Below, piece after piece: positions 26,656 through 35,302 of a stretch of 64,000 nt of DNA. The stretch is from CAVVFX01 sp963747535 (lineage in GTDB: Bacteria > Acidobacteriota > Terriglobia > Bryobacterales > Bryobacteraceae): contig CAVVFX010000020.1 of the NCBI GenBank assembly GCA_963747535.1, forward strand, positions 62,001-126,000, written 5' to 3'. The number at the start of each line of letters is the position of its first letter. The stretch's first letter is position 1. The notes under the pieces are model-generated. The model did no database searches. It worked only from the letters and a program-made list of their open reading frames with translations, and was not told where the DNA came from. The position numbers and the translations under genes were made by a program.

Positions 26656-27423
26656 ATGCCGCTAGAGAACTGCACAAAATGCAACGGAACGGGCTGGATA
26701 ATCGTCCAGCAGGAAGAGGTCTCCGGTGCGCAGCGCTGCGACTGCGAAGCGGTCTCGCGTGCCGCCGGACTGGAAGAGAAAGCACAACTTCCGCCGCTCT
26801 ATCGGAATGCGTCGCTGGATACTTTCTTCCTGCCTCGCGACAATATGCTTGCGGAGCGCGATCTAAAAACGGTGATGCACGAAATCAAACACTTCGTACA
26901 TGAGTTTCCCAACGAAAAGCGTCCAGGGCTGTTACTCATTGGCGAGCCGGGAACGGGGAAAACGCATCTCGCGGTCGCGGCACTGCGAATGTTAATGAAG
27001 CGGGGTTTTGCCGGCTTGTTTTGCGATTACCAGACGCTGCTCGATACCATGCGGGCCGGCTACGATCCCGCGGCCGGAACGTCGAGCAAGCAGGCATACC
27101 GAATGGCGCTGGATGCCGAAGTGCTTTTGCTCGACGACCTCGGGGCACAACGCGTTACCGATTGGGCTCTCGATACGGTTACGTCGATTATTACTCATCG
27201 CTGCAACTTCAGGAAGCCGCTGATCGCCACTTCGAACATGCCGGACCCGGAAGCCGGCAGCGTTATCACGCGCCGCAATTCGGCCACTAACCAACCGGAG
27301 TACCGGGAAACTTTATCCGATCGTGTAGGTCCACGGGCGCGGTCGCGGTTGTTCGAGATGTGCCGTGTTATTAAAATGCCATTGGTCGAAGATTACCGGA
27401 TGCGCTCGGGCCCTCGTTCGTGA
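26656..27423 (+). CDS. DnaC/IstB-like AAA+ ATPase with zinc-finger N-terminus
   Basis: 255 residues. N-terminal cysteines CxxC (C6, C9) and CDC (C28, C30) form a likely zinc module. The AAA+ core has Walker A GEPGTGKTH (about 96-104), Walker B EVLLLDDLGAQ, and sensor-1 LIATSNMP. The layout is that of DnaC/DnaI-type helicase loaders and IstB ATPases. No transposase lies beside it, so a replication-loader role is preferred. It overlaps the next gene (GTGA). Confidence 0.8.
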   Translation: MPLENCTKCNGTGWIIVQQEEVSGAQRCDCEAVSRAAGLEEKAQLPPLYRNASLDTFFLPRDNMLAERDLKTVMHEIKHFVHEFPNEKRPGLLLIGEPGTGKTHLAVAALRMLMKRGFAGLFCDYQTLLDTMRAGYDPAAGTSSKQAYRMALDAEVLLLDDLGAQRVTDWALDTVTSIITHRCNFRKPLIATSNMPDPEAGSVITRRNSATNQPEYRETLSDRVGPRARSRLFEMCRVIKMPLVEDYRMRSGPRS

Positions 27424-29492
27424 AACGGCTTTCTTGCCTGTTGATTCCGCTTGTCGTAGTTTGGTCCCTTATGGCGGCCGAGACCGTCTTCGTGCAAGCT
27501 GTCGAATTCCCGTACCGCTCGTTTCCACCGCAACTCCAGGAACGCGAATTGGTTTGGATGAAAAATATCGGCATCGACAAGATTACCATCCCGGTCACGC
27601 GCGGCTGGACGGAAGCGGAAACTGCTCCGTTGATCAAGACTGTCAGACGGCTGGGCATGAAGATTTATCTCAGGCCGCAGATGGGCGCCCCCAGTGTGCC
27701 CGAACTCAGCGCATTGCTTGCCACCCAGCTTGTGGAGCACGGCGGACCGGTGGTGATCGGCATTCCGCAACCCGGCGCGAGAGTTTCCCTGAAATCTCCC
27801 AATGCTCTGCAGTTGAGCCGCGCGTCTATGGCTGCCCGCGGTTCGCTGACCTGGATCGACGTCGAGGACACACGTGACCGGTCCGGATTTCATCGCGGAG
27901 CGGTTTCCTTCACTGGTGACGAGCAACCGCTGACCGGCGTGTTGCGTCGTGACGCATTGTTGCTGCAATACTGGTCCGCAATGCTCCCGGCGATGCGGAC
28001 CCAGAAAATGACTTACAACCCCGGCACGAAACGCCTTTATCCGCTATCGGTGACGGAGCTCATTGCTCCAAACGGGGCCGCAGCACTCAGCGTGGTAAAC
28101 GATTCCGTACATGATTGGAATGGTGATGTGGGCGCTTATTTTTCACCCGCGAAGCAGCACCTGGCGATTCCGAATATCACCGTCAAAAAGGGCGATGCCC
28201 TCTTTCTCCCGGTCAACATTCCTCTTTCCGATAAAGCGTTTTGTCACAATTGCCAGGCCCTCTCGAAGAACGACCGCATCATCTACGCGACGGCCGAACT
28301 CACCACGGTGGAGTACGAGAACGGCATCCTGGCGATGGAGTTCAACGCGCCCTCAGGTGGAGAAGTGATTTTGCAGTTAACCAGCGAGCCATCGGGCCCT
28401 TATCTGGCGGGCGGCAAACCGACTAAGTTCGATTGGGACAGCGGCAATATGCGGGCGCGATTGCCAATTCCGGAGGGCCAGGGACCGGCGTCCCGCACCC
28501 GTGTCGGACTGGCGCTCGACCCTCCGGATGAGTCGGCGTTTTTTGTCGATTCCCAACCGCTGGTCATCGGGCAGGCGAACACTCTGGCTACCCTATATTC
28601 GTCTACCGCAATTGCTAAGCGCTCGCGCCTGATTGTGCCGCCCAATCTGAAAGCCACCCGGATGGCCTCTGCGCCCGGGGATTCGCCGCTCAATATCAAC
28701 TATCGCGTGGACGTGGCGGCAGAGTCGGTACACGGCGATCACGTGGAACTCGCGCTGGAAGCAGACGGGGTGCAGATGGGTCATGTGCGGCTGCAGGTTT
28801 TGCGGCCGGCTTCCTTGCGCTTCCGGCAGGCCGTCTCGTTACATTACGGCGCGGACCGCGAGTTGATCTCCGACCCACCGTTGATTCCTGTCGAGAGCCC
28901 AGCAGGACGAAGCGTCGACGTCGTGATTCGCAACAATTCGCCGGAGATCCGATCGTTCACGCTGGAAGCTTCGGGTGAAGGCGTGGAGTTCACTCCGCCA
29001 AAAACCGAAATCTCGATCGGTGCATCGATGGAACGCGACGTGACGCTGCGATTATTCACCAACCAGGCCGGCCCCGGGCTTCATAAATGCAAATTTCGTT
29101 TGCGCGGCGCGGCAGACGTAGACTCTGCGGTCGTGGTGGTGGTGATTCCACGCGACCAGACGGTGGTCTATTCCTACGATCTCGCTGCCGATGGGCAGCC
29201 CGAATATGTGTTCGAGAACCAGCATCTGCGAGCCGTGTTTTCTCGGCCCGATGGGGGGCGATGGATGGAGTTTGTCTGGAAGGATTCGAACCGCAACGTG
29301 CTGCCCGAGAACGGCGTGGAGATCGGAAAGGCGGCCATCGAACTGCGCGGGTTGGAATTATCCGTGGAACGCGCATCGCCGATTGAAACCGTCCAGCCCG
29401 GAAAGTTCGGCGAAGCGACGTTATCGGTTGAGCATCCGGATCCAGGTACGACCGTCTTTTCGCTCAAGCGCACCAGCCCAACCGTTCCATAA
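27420..29492 (+). CDS. large exported multi-domain protein, glycosidase-like N-terminus
   Basis: 690 residues beginning with a signal peptide (KRLSCLLIPLVVVWSLMAAET). The next 110 residues read like the first strands of a TIM-barrel glycosidase (PYRSFPPQLQERELVWMKNI, then GIDKITIPVTRGW), but the barrel seems incomplete and no catalytic pair is evident. The rest is several beta-sandwich modules (VVIRNNSPEIRSFTLEASGE). The GTG start overlaps the ATPase stop, so translation is coupled. I cannot assign a function: perhaps a carbohydrate-binding or non-catalytic relative of GH35/GH42-type enzymes. Confidence 0.55.
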   Translation: MKRLSCLLIPLVVVWSLMAAETVFVQAVEFPYRSFPPQLQERELVWMKNIGIDKITIPVTRGWTEAETAPLIKTVRRLGMKIYLRPQMGAPSVPELSALLATQLVEHGGPVVIGIPQPGARVSLKSPNALQLSRASMAARGSLTWIDVEDTRDRSGFHRGAVSFTGDEQPLTGVLRRDALLLQYWSAMLPAMRTQKMTYNPGTKRLYPLSVTELIAPNGAAALSVVNDSVHDWNGDVGAYFSPAKQHLAIPNITVKKGDALFLPVNIPLSDKAFCHNCQALSKNDRIIYATAELTTVEYENGILAMEFNAPSGGEVILQLTSEPSGPYLAGGKPTKFDWDSGNMRARLPIPEGQGPASRTRVGLALDPPDESAFFVDSQPLVIGQANTLATLYSSTAIAKRSRLIVPPNLKATRMASAPGDSPLNINYRVDVAAESVHGDHVELALEADGVQMGHVRLQVLRPASLRFRQAVSLHYGADRELISDPPLIPVESPAGRSVDVVIRNNSPEIRSFTLEASGEGVEFTPPKTEISIGASMERDVTLRLFTNQAGPGLHKCKFRLRGAADVDSAVVVVVIPRDQTVVYSYDLAADGQPEYVFENQHLRAVFSRPDGGRWMEFVWKDSNRNVLPENGVEIGKAAIELRGLELSVERASPIETVQPGKFGEATLSVEHPDPGTTVFSLKRTSPTVP

Positions 29493-29550
29493 CGCTACCG
29501 GTGCCGACCTATCGAGATCGTAGAGAGCGGTGCCGTAAACTACAAGACAG

Positions 29551-29997
29551 ATGTCGACTCAAGTCTTCCCGATCATCCCGGCTCATGCCAGCGTGTACCT
29601 GATCCTGGTTCCAATCCTTCTGGTCGTGCTGATAGGCGGTGGCGTAGCGACATGGGCGGCCTTCTCCTCCCGGCACGTTAAGTTCGAAGTATCGAATGAC
29701 GGCATCACGATTCGCGGTGATATGTTTGGACGCTTCGTACCCAAAGACAAGATGGTGCTGAAAGCCGCGCGTGCGGTCGATCTTTCGCAGGACGAAAAGC
29801 TGAAGCCCAAATGGCGCTCCGGCGGGACCGGGTATCCCGGGTACAAATCCGGCTGGTATCGCCTGGCCGACCAATCCAAGGCGCTGGTATTCATCACCGA
29901 TCCGCATAGCGTGGTGTACATCCCGACCGTGGATGGTTCCTGCCTGCTGATGAGCGTCGCCAATCCGGAGCAGTTTCTGGCAGCGCTGAAGCAGTAG
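29551..29997 (+). CDS. membrane-anchored PH-like domain protein
   Basis: 148 residues. One N-terminal membrane segment (VYLILVPILLVVLIGGGVAT, about 15-34) is followed by a beta-rich domain (VKFEVSNDGITIRGDMFGRF) of bacterial PH type and ending in a helix (NPEQFLAALKQ). This is a common acidobacterial small membrane protein of unknown function. The start lacks a strong ribosome site. Confidence 0.6.
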   Translation: MSTQVFPIIPAHASVYLILVPILLVVLIGGGVATWAAFSSRHVKFEVSNDGITIRGDMFGRFVPKDKMVLKAARAVDLSQDEKLKPKWRSGGTGYPGYKSGWYRLADQSKALVFITDPHSVVYIPTVDGSCLLMSVANPEQFLAALKQ

Positions 29998-30042
29998 CAC
30001 CGGGTTTCCTACGCTACCCCGGGGGCGTTGTATACTTCTCCC

Positions 30043-30474
30043 GTGAAGTACACTCGCAGAGATCTCTCCACGCTCCTCCCCTTGCTCGCTGCCCAGGTGC
30101 CTTCTGCCCCAACAGCTTTCGCCCAGACCGCGTCGCTCCCTTCCAAGATATACGCGTTCGACGACCTTCCGGTAAAGAAGAACGGGCCCAACAGCTCGCG
30201 GGCGGTTTTGAAAGGCGCGATGCACGATGGCTGCCCGCTTGAAATGCACATCAGCGAACTCGCTCCCGGGATGGCGCCCCATCCCCCGCATCATCATGGC
30301 CACGACGAGATGGTGATCATCCGTCAAGGCACGCTGGCGGTAATGATAAGCGGGAAGACCACCAACGCCGGTCCGGGAGACGTGGTGTTCTTCTCTTCCG
30401 GCGAAGAGCACGGCTTCAAGAATGTCGGCAGCGACAACGCGATGTACTATGTCATCGCGATGGGCAAAGACTGA
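30043..30474 (+). CDS. exported cupin-domain protein
   Basis: 143 residues from the GTG giving VKYTRRDLSTLL, a probable Tat-type signal ending near TAFAQ. The single cupin barrel shows HPPHHHGHDEMVIIRQG (metal-binding histidines and Glu) and GDVVFFSSGEEHGFKN (second motif with His). Such small cupins can be isomerases, dioxygenases or sugar-binding proteins; the reaction is unknown. An upstream start at 30028 is less likely because it precedes the twin-Arg signal. Confidence 0.75.
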   Translation: MKYTRRDLSTLLPLLAAQVPSAPTAFAQTASLPSKIYAFDDLPVKKNGPNSSRAVLKGAMHDGCPLEMHISELAPGMAPHPPHHHGHDEMVIIRQGTLAVMISGKTTNAGPGDVVFFSSGEEHGFKNVGSDNAMYYVIAMGKD

Positions 30475-30524
30475 CCACCGAGTCCCCGACGCCCGATTTG
30501 CGCCCAGCCGTCCCAGCGGCAGAC

Positions 30525-32075
30525 CTACGCACCTTGTTGTGAACTGAGTTTTGACACATTTGGCAGGGCCAGCGCTTTACGCACTCCTTCGGCGAGGAGT
30601 CCCGGTGTGAAGGGCTTCGCCAGAAACCCGCTGGAGGGAAGCTGCAAGCCGCGCTTGGCAAATGACTCCAGAGCGTACCCGCTCATGTACAGCACGCGAA
30701 TCTTCGGGCGACTCACCAGGATGCGTCTTGCCAACTCGTTTCCATCCATCCCCGGCATAATGAGATCCGTCAGCAGCAGGTCGATCTGACCTGCGTATCG
30801 ATCACATAAAACCACGGCATCGGATGGATTCGAGCATTCCAGGATCGTATAGCCGAGCTTTGTCAGCACCGCGCGGACCAGGTTCCGAACTCCGTCCTCG
30901 TCCTCCACCAGCAGAATAGTCTCGGTCCCGACAGGCAGCAGGCTGACTTCGTTTGCCGGTTCCTTCTCTAAGGTCTTGCGCACAACAGGCAAAAGGACCT
31001 CGACTTTCGTACCCTTGCCGATTTCGCTGCTCAACTCGATCTCACCGCCGGCCTGTTTGACGATGCCGTAAACAATTGACAAACCCAAGCCTGTGCCATG
31101 TCCCGCTGACTTCGACGTAAAAAACGGCTCAAATGCGTGCGCCTTGGTTTCGGCGTCCATCCCACAGCCGTCATCAGTAACCGATAGGCTGACATGAGGT
31201 CCGTAGCAAAGTTGCGAACTGGGATGAACCCGCAGGTACCGGTCGTCCACCACTACATTTGCCGTGCGGATTTCGAGATGTCCACCTTTTAGCATGGCGT
31301 CTCTGGCATTCGCGGCCAGGTTGACCAGGATCTGTTCCATCTGCCCCCGGTCCACTTCCACCCTGTCCAGGCCGGGTATGAGGATGCTATTCAAGACAAC
31401 ATCTTCACCGATGAGGCGCCGCAGCATTTGCTCCAACCCGGAAACCACCTGATTCAAGTCGAGTACCTGCTTCCGTGGCACCTGACGCCGGCTGAAGCTG
31501 AGCATGTGTTGCGTCATCCCGGCCGCACGAGTTGCCGCCGCGGTAATCTGCCGGGCGGCTTCACCGAATTTGGCGGAAGGCGCCGCATCCACCATCATTT
31601 CGCTGTAGCCGAGGATAACCGTAAGCAGGTTATTGAAATCGTGCGCCACGCCGCCAGCGAGTCGCCCCAGTGCCTCCATCTTCTCGCTATGGCGGAGCCG
31701 TTCCTCGGTTTGCCGCAACGCCTGCTCGATCCGGGTTCGTTCCGTCACGTCTTCGCTGGCATCGAGGAGCAGTACGCAATCGTTCTCCCCAGCCTGAAAC
31801 AAGTGGATGTCGGCGAACACGCCGGTCGTGGTTTCCACGCGAAACAGTGTGAAAGGTTCACCACCGGTCGGCAGTAGGCCTTCCAGAAAATACGCCTTTT
31901 CCGCCGCGCGGTCTCCCTCGTCCAGATCGTTCAGCCCGTACAGAGACAGATCCCCACCATGAGTCACGACCCCGCCCTTCGTATCGCAGAAAAGGAATGC
32001 CGGCGAGCGGAAGTCGAGAATCCAATTCTGAAGGTATTCGGCAATGGCGGGAGGCAAACTCCGATCCCTAGCCAC
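30525..32075 (-). CDS. hybrid histidine kinase with C-terminal receiver
   Basis: 516 residues, no membrane segment. A PAS-like N-terminal part (FLFCDTKGGVVTHGGDLSLY) is followed by HisKA with the phospho-His in GGVAHDFNNLLTVILG. HATPase_c has NLAANARDAM (N box), DDGCGMD (G1) and GHGTGLGLS (G2). The C-terminal receiver has ILLVEDEDGVRN, the phospho-Asp in LLLTDLIMPGMDG, and the Lys of FLAKPF. The GTG start overlaps the small GTPase stop by 8 bases, so it is the last gene of a four-gene unit and a likely output. Confidence 0.9.
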   Translation of the reverse strand: MARDRSLPPAIAEYLQNWILDFRSPAFLFCDTKGGVVTHGGDLSLYGLNDLDEGDRAAEKAYFLEGLLPTGGEPFTLFRVETTTGVFADIHLFQAGENDCVLLLDASEDVTERTRIEQALRQTEERLRHSEKMEALGRLAGGVAHDFNNLLTVILGYSEMMVDAAPSAKFGEAARQITAAATRAAGMTQHMLSFSRRQVPRKQVLDLNQVVSGLEQMLRRLIGEDVVLNSILIPGLDRVEVDRGQMEQILVNLAANARDAMLKGGHLEIRTANVVVDDRYLRVHPSSQLCYGPHVSLSVTDDGCGMDAETKAHAFEPFFTSKSAGHGTGLGLSIVYGIVKQAGGEIELSSEIGKGTKVEVLLPVVRKTLEKEPANEVSLLPVGTETILLVEDEDGVRNLVRAVLTKLGYTILECSNPSDAVVLCDRYAGQIDLLLTDLIMPGMDGNELARRILVSRPKIRVLYMSGYALESFAKRGLQLPSSGFLAKPFTPGLLAEGVRKALALPNVSKLSSQQGA

Positions 32076-32565
32076 AAATCACCTTCCGTGCCAAGGTGGT
32101 AAAGGCTTCTTCCACCCCGCGGCCCGACTTGGCGCTCGTTAGGACTATCGGCCATCCCTGCTTCACGTGTTCATCCAAAATGGCTTCACCAATGGCCCAG
32201 TCTTCGGAGCGGTCCGCCTTGTTCACCACCAGAACGAACGGTACCTCGCCGACCATCGCACGCGCCCGGCCGTGGAGATCGATGGCTTTGTCCAACGTAT
32301 CCCGCCGAGTGCCATCCACGACCAGAATGTAGCCCGCGGCACCCCGTAAGTATTCGATTCGCAAGCCTACGAGTTCGTCTTCGCCCGCCAGATCCCAAAT
32401 AATTAGGTTGATGGGTTGTTGATTCAACTCTACCGTCTTCTTACAAATCCGGACACCGACCGTCGTCCGGTACCGGTCTGAGAAGATACTCTCTACGAAG
32501 CGGTCGGCCAAGCTGGTCTTGCCGACAGCAAAAGTGCCCAGTAGACAGATTTTCTTCTGCATCAT
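32068..32565 (-). CDS. Rab/Ras-like small GTPase
   Basis: 165 residues, a single G domain. G1 GTFAVGKT (10-17), switch-I Thr in YRTTVGV (about 34-35), G3 WDLAGED (57-63), G4 NKAD (115-118) and G5 TSAK (143-146) are all present. At the position of Ras Gln61 there is Glu62 (DLAGE), so intrinsic hydrolysis may differ. It has no lipidation tail. The ATG overlaps the stop of the roadblock/OmpA-like gene (ATGA). It is more Rab/Rup-like than MglA-like by motif spacing; this is a judgement by eye. Confidence 0.92.
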   Translation of the reverse strand: MMQKKICLLGTFAVGKTSLADRFVESIFSDRYRTTVGVRICKKTVELNQQPINLIIWDLAGEDELVGLRIEYLRGAAGYILVVDGTRRDTLDKAIDLHGRARAMVGEVPFVLVVNKADRSEDWAIGEAILDEHVKQGWPIVLTSAKSGRGVEEAFTTLARKVICG

Positions 32566-34160
32566 GGCAGGCTCCTCGCCGGGAGTTCGCGCTGCGCCAG
32601 GCGAACGACCACCTTCCGCTGGTTCGCCGGTTCCGTGATACTGTCTGATTTGCCTTCTCCACGAACGATGAGGTACCTGCGGTCGACCCCGCGTGCGTTG
32701 AGAAACTCCGCGACATGCTCCGCGCGCAGGCGGCTCAAGTCCAGGTTTACCGCCTCCGTCCCGGTTGAATCTGCAAAGCCCAACAGATTGAGCTGGGGGA
32801 TCCTACCGATGCCGATCATGCCCTCCGTCCATTCGCGCGTTCTGTCCGCCAGAAGTTTCAATGGGCGGTCCTGCTCCAGCGCGACCTCGCTGGAACCGGA
32901 GGCGAACAGGATAGTCGCGGCCTCGACTTCACCTCGCAGTGCCTCCAGATCGCGATCGATTAGACCGCCGGTGTGCACCCCCTGGATTCCCGCCAGGGCC
33001 AGCAGCCTTGCCGCATTTCTTGCCTGGAGAATCCACGCGTGAGATGCCGTGCCTTCTAGGTTCATTACATCCTGGTCGAGGAAAACTGAGACGCCGGATG
33101 GCGCGTCAAGGGCCACCCGCGCTCGCCTAAGCAAGACTTCCGGTTCGAGTGATAGAAATGACTGGAAGCGCAGCGAAACCTTGCGCAAGTCGATCCCACG
33201 GTTCGACAGCACGCTCTCCGGGGACACCGCGAAGGGGTCACGCAAACCTTCCAGGAGATAGCGTCCGTTCTGGCGACCCTCCCCGGTGACCGCAATTCCC
33301 CGGGTGTTCCGCAAGGCGGCCACAGCCCGGTCCCAGCGCCGCGTCTGCGCCACCATGAATCCGATCCAGACGGCCACCAATAAGGCCGCTATCGTCGTGA
33401 TAACCCACAGTTTCCGGTAGGAGCGTGTGTCGGGCGTCTGGTATTGGGCCTGCAGGCAGCCCTCGAGAATCGTGGCGCTGCGTTCAAAGGGCTTAGGGTC
33501 GCCGTGGAACTCACGAAGTTCGGACCCGAATTCCTGATGGATAAGGTCGATGGCCGCTCGCAAAGTCTCGTGCAGTTCGGCGGGGGGGGTGCCGCGCACC
33601 GCGGCCGCCAGTGTCGCCCGCTGTCCCTGTTCGACCAACAGGCTGAAGTCGCCCACGTGGAGTTCGCGAATGCCGGCACCACGATCGGCTTCAAAGGAAT
33701 CGCTGGTGAAGTCCTGCAGAGCCGTCAGCATCCCCGAAACCAAGCCAGTGTCCTTCGGCGTGACACCGGCTGCTGCCACCGATGCAAGAGCGAGTCCGGT
33801 GTGCCCATCCAAAAGCAGAAGTTGCTCGACACGGTACACCAGCGTCCGCAGGAGCACGATTTCACCAAAAGTCTTACCCGTACGCCACGCCTCTAAGCGC
33901 CACCGCCAGCTTCGTAATGAAAGGCTGTGCTCCAGCACCTGGTTCAGCGTGGTCACCAGGTCCCTGAGAGCCGAGGTGACCGCCATACGAATCGCCGGCA
34001 AAAGAATTGGGTAAAACGCTCCGGCCCAGACGCGCGGCTCACACTGCACGGACCGCCGCAGCGCATCTTCGACCGAAGGCCTCAGGGCTTCAGCCAGACG
34101 GGCATCTGGCGTCTTGGCCGAGCTTAGATCGTCACGGATTTGCTCCGGCATGTGCCGCAT
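32562..34160 (-). CDS. trans-envelope protein: roadblock-like, TM, BON-like and OmpA domains
   Basis: 532 residues. Residues 1-250 are cytosolic and include a segment (about 108-215; VYRVEQLLLLDGHTGLALAS, HVGDFSLLVEQG) with the pattern of a roadblock/longin fold, a fold used by partners of small GTPases. One membrane helix lies at 251-271. The periplasmic side has a BON-like module (about 350-405; VSVFLDQDVMNLEGTASHAW) and a C-terminal OmpA-type peptidoglycan-binding domain (LNLLGFADSTGTEAVNLDLS, then SRLRAEHVAEFL). An ATG at 34151 is an alternative start. It overlaps both neighbours. It could connect the cell wall to the GTPase. Confidence 0.75.
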   Translation of the reverse strand: MRHMPEQIRDDLSSAKTPDARLAEALRPSVEDALRRSVQCEPRVWAGAFYPILLPAIRMAVTSALRDLVTTLNQVLEHSLSLRSWRWRLEAWRTGKTFGEIVLLRTLVYRVEQLLLLDGHTGLALASVAAAGVTPKDTGLVSGMLTALQDFTSDSFEADRGAGIRELHVGDFSLLVEQGQRATLAAAVRGTPPAELHETLRAAIDLIHQEFGSELREFHGDPKPFERSATILEGCLQAQYQTPDTRSYRKLWVITTIAALLVAVWIGFMVAQTRRWDRAVAALRNTRGIAVTGEGRQNGRYLLEGLRDPFAVSPESVLSNRGIDLRKVSLRFQSFLSLEPEVLLRRARVALDAPSGVSVFLDQDVMNLEGTASHAWILQARNAARLLALAGIQGVHTGGLIDRDLEALRGEVEAATILFASGSSEVALEQDRPLKLLADRTREWTEGMIGIGRIPQLNLLGFADSTGTEAVNLDLSRLRAEHVAEFLNARGVDRRYLIVRGEGKSDSITEPANQRKVVVRLAQRELPARSLP

Positions 34161-34752
34161 CCTCTATGCCGGGTACTCGAAACTCGCCGCGAATCCGCAA
34201 AGCTACTTCTCCCAGAAGATTCGCGAGCGCTAACCGATCCATTGTGTCGGTCCGCAGTTCCTCCAAACGGTGATTCTGGAGGATTTCCATCTTGCCAACG
34301 CACTGCGTCAGTTCATCGGAAAGATTCCGATGCTGGTCCATCATGAAGTGCCGCAGTTCGCGCAGATCCTTCGACGCTTGCTCACTTGATTCGGCAAGCC
34401 GGCGCTCCAGCCCGCGGGTCGCCTCACCGAGATCACGTAAGATCCGATCCACGGCTTCCGTCCGCTCGGCGCGCTCCGTTTTTTGACGATCCGACAAGCA
34501 GGCGATTTCCTGCCGGGTGTAACCTTCCAGGGAGTCCAGCCGCCGGCGGAACTCGCTCTTTAACTCGCTGGTTTCCCGCAAAAGCCGTTCTTCCAATTGG
34601 GAGAACCGCTGCTCGTATCCACGCATCTGCGATCCGAAAAGGATTTCCCGGATCCGGTCCACGTTCTCGGCTGGGCCAGGTATTCCTGTTTGAACCGCTG
34701 GCGCATTCTTGGGTTGCGCATCCGTTTCTATGCGCGCGCCTTCCGGGGCCAT
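34132..34752 (-). CDS. coiled-coil protein, first gene of the GTPase unit
   Basis: 206 residues. The N-terminal 35 are low-complexity (NAPAVQTGIPGPAEN). A conserved-looking IREILFGSQMRGYEQRFSQL follows, then a long coiled coil with Glu/Arg heptads to about 185 and a short C-terminal tail. It has no membrane segment or enzyme motif. A very strong AGGAGGT ribosome site precedes the ATG, so it is probably the most highly translated of the four. Likely a scaffold or oligomerisation partner of the GTPase module; inference. Confidence 0.75.
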   Translation of the reverse strand: MAPEGARIETDAQPKNAPAVQTGIPGPAENVDRIREILFGSQMRGYEQRFSQLEERLLRETSELKSEFRRRLDSLEGYTRQEIACLSDRQKTERAERTEAVDRILRDLGEATRGLERRLAESSEQASKDLRELRHFMMDQHRNLSDELTQCVGKMEILQNHRLEELRTDTMDRLALANLLGEVALRIRGEFRVPGIEDAAHAGANP

Positions 34753-35302
34753 GGTTTTACCTCCTATTTCAATTGAACAGTTAATTTTACATCCAGGGAG
34801 ACAATTCGCTCCAGCAAATTACTCGTTATTTCCGCGGTAATCTATTTTAAGGCGCGATCCTTCGAACCAGCAGGCGCAGAAATCAAGTCATTTGCATGCT
34901 GCAATCGAAACATTCGTCAGTTATCAGTTATAAGTATGGGGAGAAGTTCTTGGTCTATGCAACACTCGATCTATTCTTTTCGAGAACCCACGCAACTAGC
35001 GTGAAAAAAGATACATATCCTCGCTGATGCGGCACGGGGGACGTAATGATTTCATAGCCACTGCGAAGGTCCGAATATGTCGGGGCTGGTGGTGGTCAAG
35101 CACGGTAAGTTCCTTCAACTTCCGTGTTTTCCGCCTTCATCTACCAGCCTAATCCCTTGTCTCCTGCGCCGCGCAGATCCGCACAACCTGGGGTCGCCCC
35201 AATTCTCATTTGCGGGTGACCGAGCCGGGAGTCAAACCTATGGTTTCGCACCCAGCCCTTCAAACCTGCGGGCTGACTCGCGCAGTTCCTCGACAGCTTG
35301 AT
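34753..35302. other. 550-bp intergenic region upstream of the GTPase unit
   Basis: No supported gene. It is AT-richer in its first half (34790-35000), consistent with promoters and leader of the 34752 gene. A stretch near 35215-35260 superficially resembles a tRNA T-arm but does not fold. The downstream end of the GH2 gene adjoins it. Confidence 0.4.

Noticed and set aside
35215..35260. tRNA-like T-arm (minus, GGTTTGACTCC)
   Set aside because: No flanking 5-bp stem and no acceptor or anticodon arms can be drawn.
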